Shown here piece by piece: positions 1 through 25,900 of a stretch of DNA of 64,000 bases. The notes under the pieces are model-generated. The model searched no databases, was not told the origin of the DNA, and was given only the letters and a program-made list of their open reading frames with translations. Both the position numbers and the translations under genes were made by a program. Source of the stretch: Sarcophilus harrisii (lineage: Eukaryota > Chordata > Mammalia > Dasyuromorphia > Dasyuridae); the NCBI RefSeq assembly GCF_902635505.1, contig NC_045427.1:214224422-214288421 (forward strand). Direction: 5' to 3'. Each line of letters begins with the position of its first letter. Within the stretch, counting starts at the first letter, position 1.

Positions 1-291
1 CAAGCCAGAGGCAAAATCTGCCACTGAACAGGGCTCAGTGTAGGGACTGATTTCTTTTTCCAACCCACCAATATAAAAAATATATATATATGGTCCCAAA
101 TTCCTGTGCTGTGGAGGGAGGGATGGGGCTGGGAGGTCCCTGCTCCTTTGTCCTGCCCCAAAGCGGACCCGGGACAATGAGGCTGACTCTCTAAGGAGCC
201 ATGGTTATTACAGGGGGTGAAGCAATTGTTAGGGCGTTTCCTGTGCCCTAAAACCATGGAAGGATGCCCTGCCATGGAGTCAGGGGCAAAA
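1..291 (-). other. AGBL5: AGBL5 3' UTR (partial)
   Basis: Sequence downstream of the AGBL5 stop codon. No AATAAA or ATTAAA is visible on the minus strand here, so the poly(A) site probably lies beyond the left edge. A short AT-rich stretch sits near 73-93. Confidence 0.6.
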
Positions 292-16460
<16,169 letters not shown>

Positions 16461-16499
16461 GGTGGGGCTGAGTAAGCATCCTCCTGCCCCAGACTGGCC
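16461..16499 (-). other. AGBL5: AGBL5 5' UTR part of first coding exon
   Basis: A pyrimidine-rich tract ending in CTCTCAG stands just upstream on the minus strand and gives a good acceptor at 16500-16501. A second AG occurs closer to the ATG and cannot be excluded. The exact acceptor is inferred. Confidence 0.5.
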
Positions 16500-16671
16500 C
16501 TGAGAGCTAAGGGGGTGGGATGGGGATAAGGAAGGAAGGAGGGGAAGGAGAGGGAAGAAGACAAGTTGTGAAAACTGACTTTGTTAGTCTCTGGGGTTCT
16601 GAGGGTACTTTTTCCTACAGTACTTCAAGGAAACCGGGAAGCAGATTAGTTATAGAACACCAAAAGGAGGA

Positions 16672-16738
16672 GTTACCGGCAGGTACCCGGGACTTAAAGG
16701 TTGCGATCTTAACCCCATTGTGCTACTGTGCTGGCTAC
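16672..16738 (-). pseudogene. Possible tRNA-derived relic
   Basis: On the minus strand TAGCACAATGGGG resembles a Pol III box A, followed about 30 nt later by CCCGGGTACC where a T-arm would begin. The B box is poor and acceptor arms are not convincing. It could be a decayed tRNA or SINE head; weak call. Confidence 0.2.
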
Positions 16739-17149
16739 TCCAATCTCCAGGCCCCCGGGGCTTCCATCTCTGAGAGGGTGTATCGTGATTAAACCATGCG
16801 GACAACAACCAGGCTCTGAGCTTCTTTCCCGCCTAAAGTCTGCACTGTGTAATGAAACTGGCCTCAACCTTAGGGAGGACACCCCAACTCCCGTAAGGGG
16901 GGGCCATCCCCAGGACTACCCCCAGGCACAGTCTGGCGCCACTTGGAGGGAGGAGCCAAGCTTCACCTCGGAGACCCTCCCCCCTCTCCCTGACCCCTCC
17001 CCCGCGTGGATCAGCTTAACCTGGAGAGACACTCCTGCAGCCTCCCGGGCCCAGCTTCCCATTGCTTTCCACCTATTGTGGAAAAGAAGGCAGAACAAGG
17101 ACGGCTTATTCCAGGCACAGGAAACGGGGCGGGAGTCGTCCAGATCATC

Positions 17150-17930
17150 GAGCAGCTCTACACCGCAATTCCAGCGGGGACACTAGGTCTGAGCCCGGGC
17201 CGGGGGCTGCCCTCCCCGGGGCCCGGCGGTTGAGGGAGGGGCTGCAAGCCCCGAGCCCGTACCAAATCAATTCCCAAAGGGCGGAGGGGACAGGAGAGGA
17301 GCACAGCCGTGCAGGCTGCGGGCGTGGGGCAAGGGAAGAGGGCAGCGCCTCCGGACGCGGACCGGCCCACCTGCCCAATCCGGGCGCGGGAAGCGGGGTC
17401 GGCAGCTTGGCTCCGGGCTCCGGGCCAAGCGCGGGACCAGGAGAGCGGCGGCAGCGGCCGGAGCGACGGGGGCGGGGCCGGGGCGGTATCCCAGGAGGGG
17501 GCTCCGGGCCAGAGGGGCCGAGGGGGGCGGGGCCGGGGGCTGGATCGGGGTAGGGGAGCCCGGCCGCAGAGAGCCCCTCACCTCTCTCGGGGCCGGCGCT
17601 CCCGTTCCTCCTCCCGTCAGTGTGGCTGCGCCTCCGGCCCCGGCTCAGCGCCCGGGCCCGTCGCCCAGGACCCAAACAAAACGGGAGCGCCGCGGCGCCG
17701 GGACCCCGCTCTGCCAGGAAACAACAAGCCATCCGCTTATTGGCCGCGGGCGCAGCTGCCCACTTACCCAGCAACACTCGCTGCCATTGGTCGGGGCGTG
17801 GGGGTCTTTTTCTCCCCTCGCGGTCGCCGGGGTCCGGGTTCCCTGGCAAAGTAACGTCTTGGGGTTCGCAGTCACCCAGCTCTCGAGAGAATTCCAGTCG
17901 CGTCCGCTGCTCCGGAGGCGGTTAACAGTC
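17150..17930 (-). promoter_or_regulatory. AGBL5: CpG-island promoter of AGBL5
   Basis: Very GC- and CpG-rich segment without a TATA box. CCAAT motifs on the minus strand at about 17737-17742 and 17784-17789 (plus-strand ATTGG) fit initiation just downstream. This looks like a housekeeping promoter; the tRNA-Ala gene lies about 180 bp further upstream. Confidence 0.65.
17582..17750 (-). other. AGBL5: AGBL5 5' noncoding exon (predicted)
   Basis: A consensus donor (GAGAGAG then GTGAGG, minus strand) lies at 17580-17581 inside a CpG island, about 1.1 kb upstream of the first coding exon. The upstream border is a guess based on CCAAT boxes just beyond it. No cDNA evidence was available. Confidence 0.5.
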
Positions 17931-18098
17931 ATTGGGGCGGGACTGCAAAAGAGACGAGCACCGAGCAACGGAATGGAAAAAATAACCGTTTTTTATCAAT
18001 AATGACAGCGATAATAATAAGAACAAAAGTAGTTGTAAGTTCCAAAGTGTGCTTTGAACGATAGGGGGTTCAGGGACTACAGTCTCTCTTAAGAGATT

Positions 18099-18103
18099 AA
18101 AAA
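18099..18103 (-). terminator. Pol III terminator of tRNA-Ala
   Basis: Run of five T on the transcribed-sense (minus) strand shortly after the tRNA 3' end. Confidence 0.8.
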
Positions 18104-18109
18104 TGGAGC

Positions 18110-18182
18110 TGGAGGATGCGGGCATCGATCCCGCTACCTCTCGCATGCTAAGCGAGCGCTCTACCATTTGAGCTAATCCCCC
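18110..18182 (-). tRNA. tRNA-Ala (AGC)
   Basis: A 73-nt cloverleaf without intron. The acceptor arm GGGGGAT pairs with ATCCTCC (one G-U). D arm GCTC/GAGC, anticodon arm CTCGC-TTAGCAT-GCGAG with anticodon AGC, T arm GCGGG-ATCGATG-CCCGC, discriminator A. Box A and box B are both good. A TTTTT Pol III terminator lies at 18099-18103, 6 nt past the 3' end. CCA is not encoded, as expected in a eukaryote. Its partner in the pair is the tRNA-Tyr gene; both read toward AGBL5. Confidence 0.97.
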
Positions 18183-18642
18183 ACTGCCCTCTCTGTTCCT
18201 TCCTTTCCCCTTTCCTTAGTCTAGTGAAATAAGTCGCTCCGCCACTTGCCCCTCCCCTTAGTTATCTCCCGGTGGCTGACAAACAGGGACGTTCTTGCTT
18301 GGGAATGGGCCTTTTTTAGTGGCTAGTAGGACGGAAACAGAATAGTCTTATCAAAAGAACTAGGAGAAACATAAACTCAACAGAAGGGTTTCACCCACCA
18401 TGACACAAGCAGCTTCTTCAGCCAGAATCAACCGTCACACACTTGATTACGTTCCGCTTATCCCGAGACACTCCCCTACATGTCCTATGTTGTTAAATGC
18501 AAACAGATCATTTTGGGCAAAACGTTGGGGTGGTGCATGCAAATACATACTTTGTATACACAAACCCAATGAAATGAATTAAGTTAATTAAGCTGCCAAA
18601 AGGTAGTCGAGGAGGGGGGGTAAAAAAAAAAGGTTTGGGAAG
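18183..18642. other. Spacer between the two tRNA genes
   Basis: No repeat or gene recognised in this 460-bp spacer apart from the tRNA-Tyr terminator. Confidence 0.6.
18622..18631 (-). terminator. Pol III terminator of tRNA-Tyr
   Basis: Run of about ten T on the minus strand starting 11 nt beyond the tRNA-Tyr 3' end. Confidence 0.8.
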
Positions 18643-18731
18643 TCCTTCGAGCCGGAATCGAACCAGCGACCTAAGGATAACCGGAGTAATTCCACTACAG
18701 TCCTCCGCTCTACCAACTGAGCTATCGAAGG
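18643..18731 (-). tRNA. tRNA-Tyr (GTA) with 16-nt intron
   Basis: An 89-nt gene. Removing the intron at 18679-18694, one nucleotide 3' of the anticodon, leaves the 73-nt mature sequence. Acceptor CCTTCGA/TCGAAGG, D arm GCTC/GAGC, anticodon GTA, T arm GCTGG-TTCGATT-CCGGC, discriminator A. An intron at position 37/38 is typical of eukaryotic tRNA-Tyr. Box B (GGTTCGATTCC) is perfect. Confidence 0.97.
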
Positions 18732-18789
18732 CCTCGCTGGCGTAGGCCCGCTCTTGCTATCCTTTAACTTTTCACCAGCGGTGCGCTCA

Positions 18790-20950
18790 TTCCGGTTTAT
18801 TTTTTGAGATCTAATCTTCCTGACTGGCCCCACGGACTCGAAATCGCCCCCCTCGAAGGCATTCCTGGCAGAAAGCTCTCGGTTTTACGGGCGCCGCTTT
18901 CTCTAAGCTCAGCGGCAGCCCGCAGGAAGACCTTTCCCTTACCATCCACCGAACTGCACACCCCTTTACTCTCTCCTCCTCCCCCATTTAAAACTGGGAT
19001 TAATTGCAGCTCGGGCCAAAGTCGCAGGCGCAGTAGCGCTTTTTTAAATAATGCCCGCAACGATTTACCAGCTCTGACTCGCGCCCCACAAACGGAGGGA
19101 GAGGCCCCGTCAGGCCGAGCCAGGAGGCGGCCAGGCGTGCAGTGAGCATGCGGGTTCCGCGGTGGGCGCGGTGGGCGCGGAGCAGGGCGAGCCGCAGCCC
19201 GGCGGGAGCGGCTCCCCTCCCCCGCACCCCGAGGGAAGCCGGGGACGGAGGCGCCCCGCGGAGGGAGGCGCCCCGGGGACGGAGGAGCCCCGCGGAGGGA
19301 GGCGCCCCGGGGACGGAGGAGCCCCGCGGAGGGGGGAGCCCCGCGGAGGGAGGCGCCCCGGGGACGGAGGCGCCCCGCGGAGGGAGGCGCCCCGGGGGAC
19401 GGAGGCGCCCCGGAGGGAGGCGCCCCGGGGACGGAGGAGCCCCGCGGAGGGAGGCGCCCCGCGGAGGGAGGAGCCCCGGGGAGGGAGGAGCCCCGCGGAG
19501 GGAGGAGCCCCGGGGAGGGAGGAGCCCCGCGGAGGGAGGCGCCCCGGGGACGGAGGGAGCCCTCGGAGGGAGGCGCCCGGGGACGGAGGGAGCCCTGCGG
19601 AGGGAGGCGCCCTGGGGACGGAGGAGCCCGCGGGAGGAGGAGCCCCGCGGAGGGAGGCGCCCCGCGGAGGGAGGCGCCCCGGGGAGGGAGGAGCCCCGCG
19701 GAGGGAGGCGCCCCGGGGACGGAGGAGCCCCGCGGAGGGAGGCGCCCCGGGGACGGAGGAGCCCCGCGGAGGGAGGCGCCCCGGGGACGGAGGAGCCCCG
19801 CGGAGGGAGGCGCCCCGCGGAGGGAGGCGCCCCGGGGACGGGAGGAGCCCCGCGGAGGGAGGCGCCCGGGACGGAGGAGCCCCGCGGAGGGAGGCGCCCG
19901 GGGACGGAGGAGCCCCGCGGAGGGAGGAGCCCCGGGGACGGAGGAGCCCCGCGGAGGGAGGCGCCCCGGGGACGGAGGAGCCCCGCGGAGGGAGGCGCCC
20001 CGCGGAGGGAGGAGCCCCGGGGAGGGGGGAGCCCCGCGGAGGGAGGCGCCCGGGGGACGGAGGAGCCCTGCGGAGGGAGGCGCCCTGGGGACGGGCGCCT
20101 GGGACGGGAGGGAGCCTCCGCGGAGGGAGGGAGCCTCCGGAGGGAGGCGCCCGGGAGGGAGCGCCCGGGAGGGGGGAGCCCGCGGAGGGAGGCGCCCCGG
20201 GGACGGAGGAGCCCCGCGGAGGGAGGAGCCCCGCGGAGGGAGGCGCCCCGGGGACGGAGGCGCCCCGCGGAGGGAGGCGCCCCGGGGGACGGAGGAGCCC
20301 CGCGGAGGGAGGCGCCCCGGGGACGGAGGAGCCCCGCGGAGGGAGGCGCCCCGCGGAGGGAGGAGCCCCGGGGAGGGAGGAGCCCCGCGGAGGGAGGAGC
20401 CCCGGGGAGGGAGGAGCCCCGCGGAGCGGAGCGGCCCGGGCACCGAGGAGGGCGGGCCCGATGGGCGGCGCTCTGCGGGGGGCGCCGGTACCCCGGCGTC
20501 CGAGTAACCCAGAAACGCGCGGCAGAGGAGGGATTGTCTCGTCTCTTTTCCCGCCCCGGCGGAGGAAGCCGCCGCCTCACATCTTTGCCGCTGCCTTTCC
20601 CAAACACAGACTAGCGTCCTTAGAATAAGAAGGTGCAACAAAAAGCCAGAGCGCGCCTCGGCCTCGGGCCCCGGGGGCCTGGGCCCCGTGCATCAAACCG
20701 AAATAGTCGGGCCCCTTCTGGTCTCGCTTATCTTCCTGCAAGCGAGGGCTTCTCACCCTTCGGCGTTCCGCTCGCACTCCTCGGGACGAAGAACGTCTCT
20801 CACGAAATGCAGCGGCCAGAACGGAGCCTAGTCTCATAAAGCCCGACCCCCGCTAGCCCTTGTCCGGTCCTTGCGGGCCGCGCCTCTCAAAGCCTCGTGC
20901 GCCGACCCAAAACGTTGCCGGCTTAGTTTGGTCTTGGCTCTCTAAGACCT
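18790..20950. promoter_or_regulatory. CpG-rich block around the minisatellite
   Basis: CpG density stays high on both sides of the minisatellite (18.8-19.2 kb and 20.43-20.95 kb), including NRF1-like GCGCAG/CTGCGC text near 19022-19040. It could be a CpG-island promoter for an unannotated noncoding transcript, but no exon structure is visible. Confidence 0.35.
19240..20430. repeat. GC-rich 17/34-bp minisatellite, about 70 monomers
   Basis: About 1.19 kb built from 17-bp monomers of the form GGAGGMGCCCCGSGGAS. Two main variants alternate, GGAGGAGCCCCGCGGAG and GGAGGCGCCCCGGGGAC, giving a 34-bp dimer. Some units carry single-base insertions or deletions, clustered near 19550-19640 and 20080-20175. 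Each unit contains self-complementary blocks (GGCGCC, CCCCGGGG, CCGCGG). No stop codon appears over long stretches in several frames of both strands, because the unit has none. I regard this as satellite DNA, not a gene. Confidence 0.95.
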
Positions 20951-21810
20951 CCGGATCTTTTTCAGACGAATTCCATCTCAGTCTTGTGAGGTCGCGTTAA
21001 TTCTAACCTGAGAGTTTGCACGCACACTTCTTTTATCTTATTTGAATCAGCCCCACCCCACAGTCCAGCTTCCTGTCAATTGATAAACTCGCTCAGCATC
21101 CCTTATTGATAGAAATGGTTTTTTTTTTTTAATGTGCAAAATCCCTTACCAAAACCTGTTATGTCCATCTTCTGATGGCGTATGTTCGAAACAACTTAGG
21201 CATAATTTGTTATAAAACACACTTCGGCAATAACTTTGGTGAAGTTCACTCTTGGAGTATTAATGGACGTGGATTTCTTTGTGAGGCGGTCCGATTTAAG
21301 ATACATCCATTGAGCTTTCACCAAGAATGTCTTGGGAATTTATTGATTTTTTTAGGTTCCTTTCAGATTTATTTTTGAGATTTTCAGTATGCATAAACTG
21401 TCCAGCCCTAAAACTACATTTTGTTAAGTATTTTGGAGAAATGTTTCTCACTTCAAACTACTTTCAATAGTTCTGTAGCTTCTGGTATTGGTGTTCTGTT
21501 CCACGACTCCTCTCACCAGCGTTGCACCACAATTGTTACATGCAGAGCCAAAACCGTGCAGAAAAAGAAATATAAATCGCTGAAAGCCGGACTTACTGAT
21601 TTTCTTCTGCACGGATTCGATTCTGAAGTTTTTTAGTTAGAAAAAAAGACATCAGAGACGGGAAAAAAAGGTTTTGGGGGGGACAATGAATTTCTAGCAG
21701 AGTTAGAATTTTTCTAGCAAGGATGACAGTATATAAATCTTAGGTTCATTTACGAATGTTTATGCATATTTATACCCATATATACATAGATGCACATGCA
21801 TCCATCCATC
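20951..21810. other. Unassigned intergenic stretch
   Basis: AT-rich intergenic sequence with no repeat family or gene recognised, apart from an imperfect hairpin at 21554-21614 described under findings. Confidence 0.5.
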
Positions 21811-21814
21811 TACC

Positions 21815-21965
21815 CATGTAGGGTAGTGAGATGGATAGAGTGTCAAAGATTGATCTTTGTGAGTTCAAATCTGGCCTCTGGCACTAGCTGTCACTTGACC
21901 CTTTCTTCCTTTTTTAAAATGAACTTGATAAATGACAAACCACTCCAGTATTTTTGCCAATAAAT
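21815..21965 (+). mobile_element. MAR1-like tRNA/CORE SINE
   Basis: The order of phrases is diagnostic of marsupial MAR1: 'gtgagatggatagagtgtc', 'gagttcaaatctggcctct', then 'aaaccactccagtattttt' at the tail. Confidence 0.7.
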
Positions 21966-22009
21966 AATTCGAGGAGAACAACCACAGACTTTTAAGTTCT
22001 ACCATTCAG

Positions 22010-22410
22010 CGGTTTCCAAATCTGATGATATCTGAACCATATCTCTTGAAATTTTCCAGAAGATACTTGATGAATCACTTTGCCAAAATCTAAATAAATA
22101 AACTATGTTTATTTTGTAATCTCTTCTAAAAGAAATTAAGGTAATTTTAGTATCACTGGTTATTGATGAAGCCATGTTGCTTATATGCAATTATTACTTC
22201 ACTTTCTAGATCTCTTTGATGCTAGAATTTCCCCAAAATCTGAAGTCAAGCTCATTGGTTTGCTGTTTGTAGATTTATTTACCTTCCCTGAAATTTGGAA
22301 ACCTTACTTTTTTCTATTTTTCTGGTGTCTTTCCCATTTCCTAGATTCATGCTTCAGGAAATTCACTTTGGCAGCTCTATGGAGGATGGAGGAGAGAAAC
22401 GAAGCAGGAG
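22010..22410 (-). mobile_element. CR1/L3-like LINE fragment, antisense
   Basis: Antisense RT-domain text of L3/CR1: 'ttgccaaaatctaaataaa', 'ttgatgaagccatgttgct', 'agtcaagctcattggtttg' (the F-D-S/I motif region). Confidence 0.6.
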
Positions 22411-22840
22411 ACTCATTGTGAGGCTATTTTAATAATTCAACTGGGGAGTAATGTGAGTTTCAACTAGGTTGGTGCCTGTGTAAATATGAGTGAATATTTG
22501 CTAGGAATGTTATGAAAGTAGAAATGTCAAATTGATATGTGTGGTAAATGAGAATGAGAATTCAAAATCCCAACCAAAATAACAAACCCAGGAAAACAGA
22601 AGGATAGTAGTACCCTTGACAAAAATAAGGAAGTTCAGGAAAGGAGAGAGTTGGAGAGAAATGATGAGTTCAGTTTTGGACATGTTCATTTGAAAGTGCC
22701 TTAAAGGAGGCGTATATGTGATTGTTATTTACATACCCTCCTCCTAAGAATCCAATGATTCCTGAGGATGCCTCCGAGATATCCAATTTGAAACGTCTAC
22801 TAGATGATGAGACCTAAGAAACTCAAGAAAGAGACTACAA
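22411..22840 (-). mobile_element. L2-like LINE fragment, antisense
   Basis: Contains 'tgagttcagttttggacatg' and neighbouring lines typical of L2 read on its antisense strand. Heavily diverged. Confidence 0.35.
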
Positions 22841-23589
22841 CTATATAGATAGATCAAAAAGTTATCTACATAGACTTGGTAACTGAACTCATGGAGAAGA
22901 TGGGGTAACCAAATAATTATGGAGAGAGAAGGAAAAAAAAAAGCCGGTGACAGTCTTTTTCTTCTTTTCCCAAACATAGAAACAAATCAAAATCCAAACA
23001 CCTTTTTTGTAATCCTTAACTTGAATCCTAAATTTTAGAATGTCTGATATTTTATAGAACCCTGATTCACTTATATTTACTTTGCCCTCTTTTACTCACA
23101 TCTAAAATCCAAGTTGGTTGGTATATTTCCTGTGAATGTGTATCAGTCACCTCTGACAATTTTCACCCTCTTATTGGAATCATTTCCTCATAATTAATAT
23201 CTTCAGAATTTAATTCTGAAGAACTTCTTATTCTTCATGGGTTAATTTGTGTAGAATTTTAGTCAGTGGGATTGTTATCTGTGTATGTGTGTGTGTATAT
23301 TTTGTATGGAAGTGTTTTTTTTTTAATTTCCTTTTTAGTAAAATTTAAAACATTAAGAAATAATATTTTTCTCTAACGTCCTTTTCCAGGTTCCTGGACA
23401 AAACATACCCTTTAGAAAAGTAAATGATAAGATGAGGACAAAAAGGCCTTTCTTCTTAAAGAAATGGATTAAGGGCAATAACAAATTTACTTCTTGTTTC
23501 ATTTCCGTTATTTCTTTCCCCACTCTCCTGAAATGATTGGTTAGCACAAGGAGCAGAGAATCAATCCATACTCTGTTGCATCTCAGCTT

Positions 23590-24452
23590 CAGAGGCTGCA
23601 TTCAGTGCACAATCATCTGCAAACAAAAAAGCACGCTCCAACACTCCCTCCGCTTTAGTTTTGGCTTATCAAGTCTTTTCAAGTTGAAGATTTACCCTAA
23701 GGGCTGAAGCTGACTTTGATTACATGTTTGTCCCCATCAAAGGTGTTTGCCAACATGGCAGAAATCTTCATGCTACAAAGCATGGGAGCAAGCACACAGC
23801 TTGTGTCACTGCCCTGGTGACCAGGAAAGCTCCAGAGCATCGTCCATTGCCCAGAGCCTGGGCAAGCCTCCTGTCATGAAACTGACCTACTGTACTGGAG
23901 AACTTCTCTGAGTAACCAAATCTTGACAGTTTTCCATAAACCCTTATGACTGACAGTATCAAAGGCCCAGTCAGTGCACAAATGTTGTGTACAGACCTCT
24001 TCTGCTCCTGGCAGAACAAGCATTCCAACTCCCACAGCCCTGCTGGGCCGGTCACATCATTCAAAGGCTAAATGTATCCTTGCCAAAAAGATTATTTTAT
24101 GGAGAACTCACACAGGGCAAGCACCCACAAGGTGGTCACAAAAAGTGATACAAGGACCCTCTCAAGGCCTAAGAATTTCAGAATCAGTTGTATGGGGGGC
24201 TCAGGGCCACTCAGCACGACGGGCCCTCATCAGAGAAGGTCTGCACTCCATGAGCAAAGCAGAAGGGAGTTAGCCCAGAAGAAACTCAAGAGGCAGTTAG
24301 AGAAGCCGCCCCAAACGTTCATAGGGACTATTTGTGTCCAACCTGGGCAGAGCATCCTGAGCTTGTACTGGTCTGATCAGCCACAGTTGTAACTCATAAC
24401 ATAGTGATGTCATTTTGGTCCTCTTAGAGAATGAAAGACAACCAACCAAAGA
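23590..24452 (+). mobile_element. RTE-type LINE with inverted 5' half
   Basis: The right half (about 24020-24452) is the sense 3' end of a marsupial RTE: WAGH-coding region, 'ccaaaaagattattttatg', a C-terminal C2H2-like zinc finger region ('ctgatcagccacag'), and the terminal 'gtcattttggtcctctta'. The left half (about 23590-24010) is RT-domain sequence of the same family in antisense, e.g. 'actgacagtatcaaaggcc'. Sense and antisense halves meet near 24005-24030. The ORF is broken. This is the 5'-inversion structure expected of twin priming. Confidence 0.65.
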
Positions 24453-25900
24453 GATGGCTACTGGGACCCACTATCCATTGAGAAAGGATTAAAATAGTGA
24501 TCAAAGGAAGAATACCACTTTGCTTGCATAAAGAATGAAGTGAAGTGATTTTATTACTCTTATTACTTTAAACTGTTGATCTAAAATTGTATTTTCACAT
24601 ATTAGTATATTTTCTTTTAAGATTCCAATAAAATTTACCATCTTGGGGACAGATAATGATGTTAGATGGCATGGACAAGCCAGAAATGGCTTAGATACTA
24701 ATATTAAATAAAATTGTTTCTGCCAGCCTCTTTCTTTATTTTATCTTTAACATTATGGATTCTTTGAAATTTGCTAGATAAGATGAACCCCTGTTTTATC
24801 CACTTTGAGCCTCTTAGGGTAACAAACCACCTAAGAAGAGTAGCCTGCCTCTTCATGATTTTAAGAGAATGGTCATAAAGGAAATGAATGGTATATAGAA
24901 TTGTTCTGGATTAATGAAACAAAATATTTTTATTTTACCCTGACTTTTGGAGTTATGTTTTATTATGAAATTTCCTTGTCTAAGAATCTCATGTTATTTT
25001 GGGTAAGAAAGACATATCCAAGGATGTGAGGAGATTCTGTCATTGTGCATTTATCTCTCCAATTAGAATAATGCTTGAATGAGAATAATGTAGTTTCAGC
25101 ACCAAAATCATGCGGATGATGTAGACAATTTTGTGATTTGAGCACCAATATGATGGAGGTGATGTAGACACCAGATGATGGCAGGCATCAAAAGCTGGTC
25201 TTCCGTCTGCCCTTAGCTGGCAGGTTAAGTCCTGAAAAGGACCTAGCACCCTAAAGAGTTAGATATAAGGAGAAGTGGGCTGGGAAGCCTAGTGGAGTTA
25301 GGAGAAACACCATGAGGCATTTGGGGGGAATAAGGAGAAAGACACCACGAGGCAGAATGCCATGGCAGACTGATCCAAAGGAAGGCTGCAGCCACGGGAT
25401 GGCCCTGAAGTAGATTTTATAGGAAAATTAAACCTCTGGGACATGGCTGAGATTTCTGACAGGGCAGGGAAGGTGAGACTGCTTGGAGACCCCTCCAGAG
25501 GGTGGGTCTTGGGGGTTTGACATAACTTGGATTTCAAACTGGATGATCTCCTCAGAAGGTAAGACCATGGAGCTAAACTGCTCTCTATCAGAGCCTTCTG
25601 CCTGCCTGCCTCAGGGATTAATTTTTATCAGTTCCTCTGCTAACCATACCTAATGATAAAGACCTCATCAATGATAAACTCATTAACATTATTCCTAGCA
25701 TGCTTGTCCATTACTGATATTTTTCCCCTACACCTCTTTTTTCTCTATCCTATGTTCTAGGAGGGCACGCTGTGCATAAGGTGTTCCAGGAGCACCAGCC
25801 CTTCTGGTATAAAGGTTTGCCAAGTCCTTTTCAAGGCTGCTCATCTGCCTTTGCTGTCCACCTGTCACCCAACTCTCTCACCTGTTGTTTCAAGAAGCTG
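24453..25900. other. Unassigned intergenic stretch
   Basis: No gene. The part at about 25150-25760 has a mixed-composition, moderately GC-rich character that might be an old LTR or an unlisted repeat. I cannot name a family or borders. Confidence 0.4.

Noticed and set aside
17145-17854. Long frames on both strands at the AGBL5 CpG island
   Set aside because: High GC lowers stop frequency; no family resemblance, and the segment fits a promoter and noncoding first exon.
19240-20430. CRISPR-like array
   Set aside because: Direct repeats are contiguous without unique spacers, and the sequence is vertebrate nuclear DNA.
18797-20641. Very long open frames (about 490-614 codons) on both strands at 18.8-20.6 kb, encoding Pro/Arg/Gly/Ala-rich repeats
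   Set aside because: They are a by-product of a stop-free GC minisatellite. Similar lengths occur on opposite strands, no domain is visible, and the repeat unit changes frame at each copy.
23974-24392. Small plus-strand frames that might be a host gene
   Set aside because: They are decayed RTE 3' coding sequence with broken frame, including the remains of its terminal zinc finger.
25150-25760. Possible old LTR
   Set aside because: Composition was suggestive, but I could find no terminal motifs, target duplication or internal region to support it.
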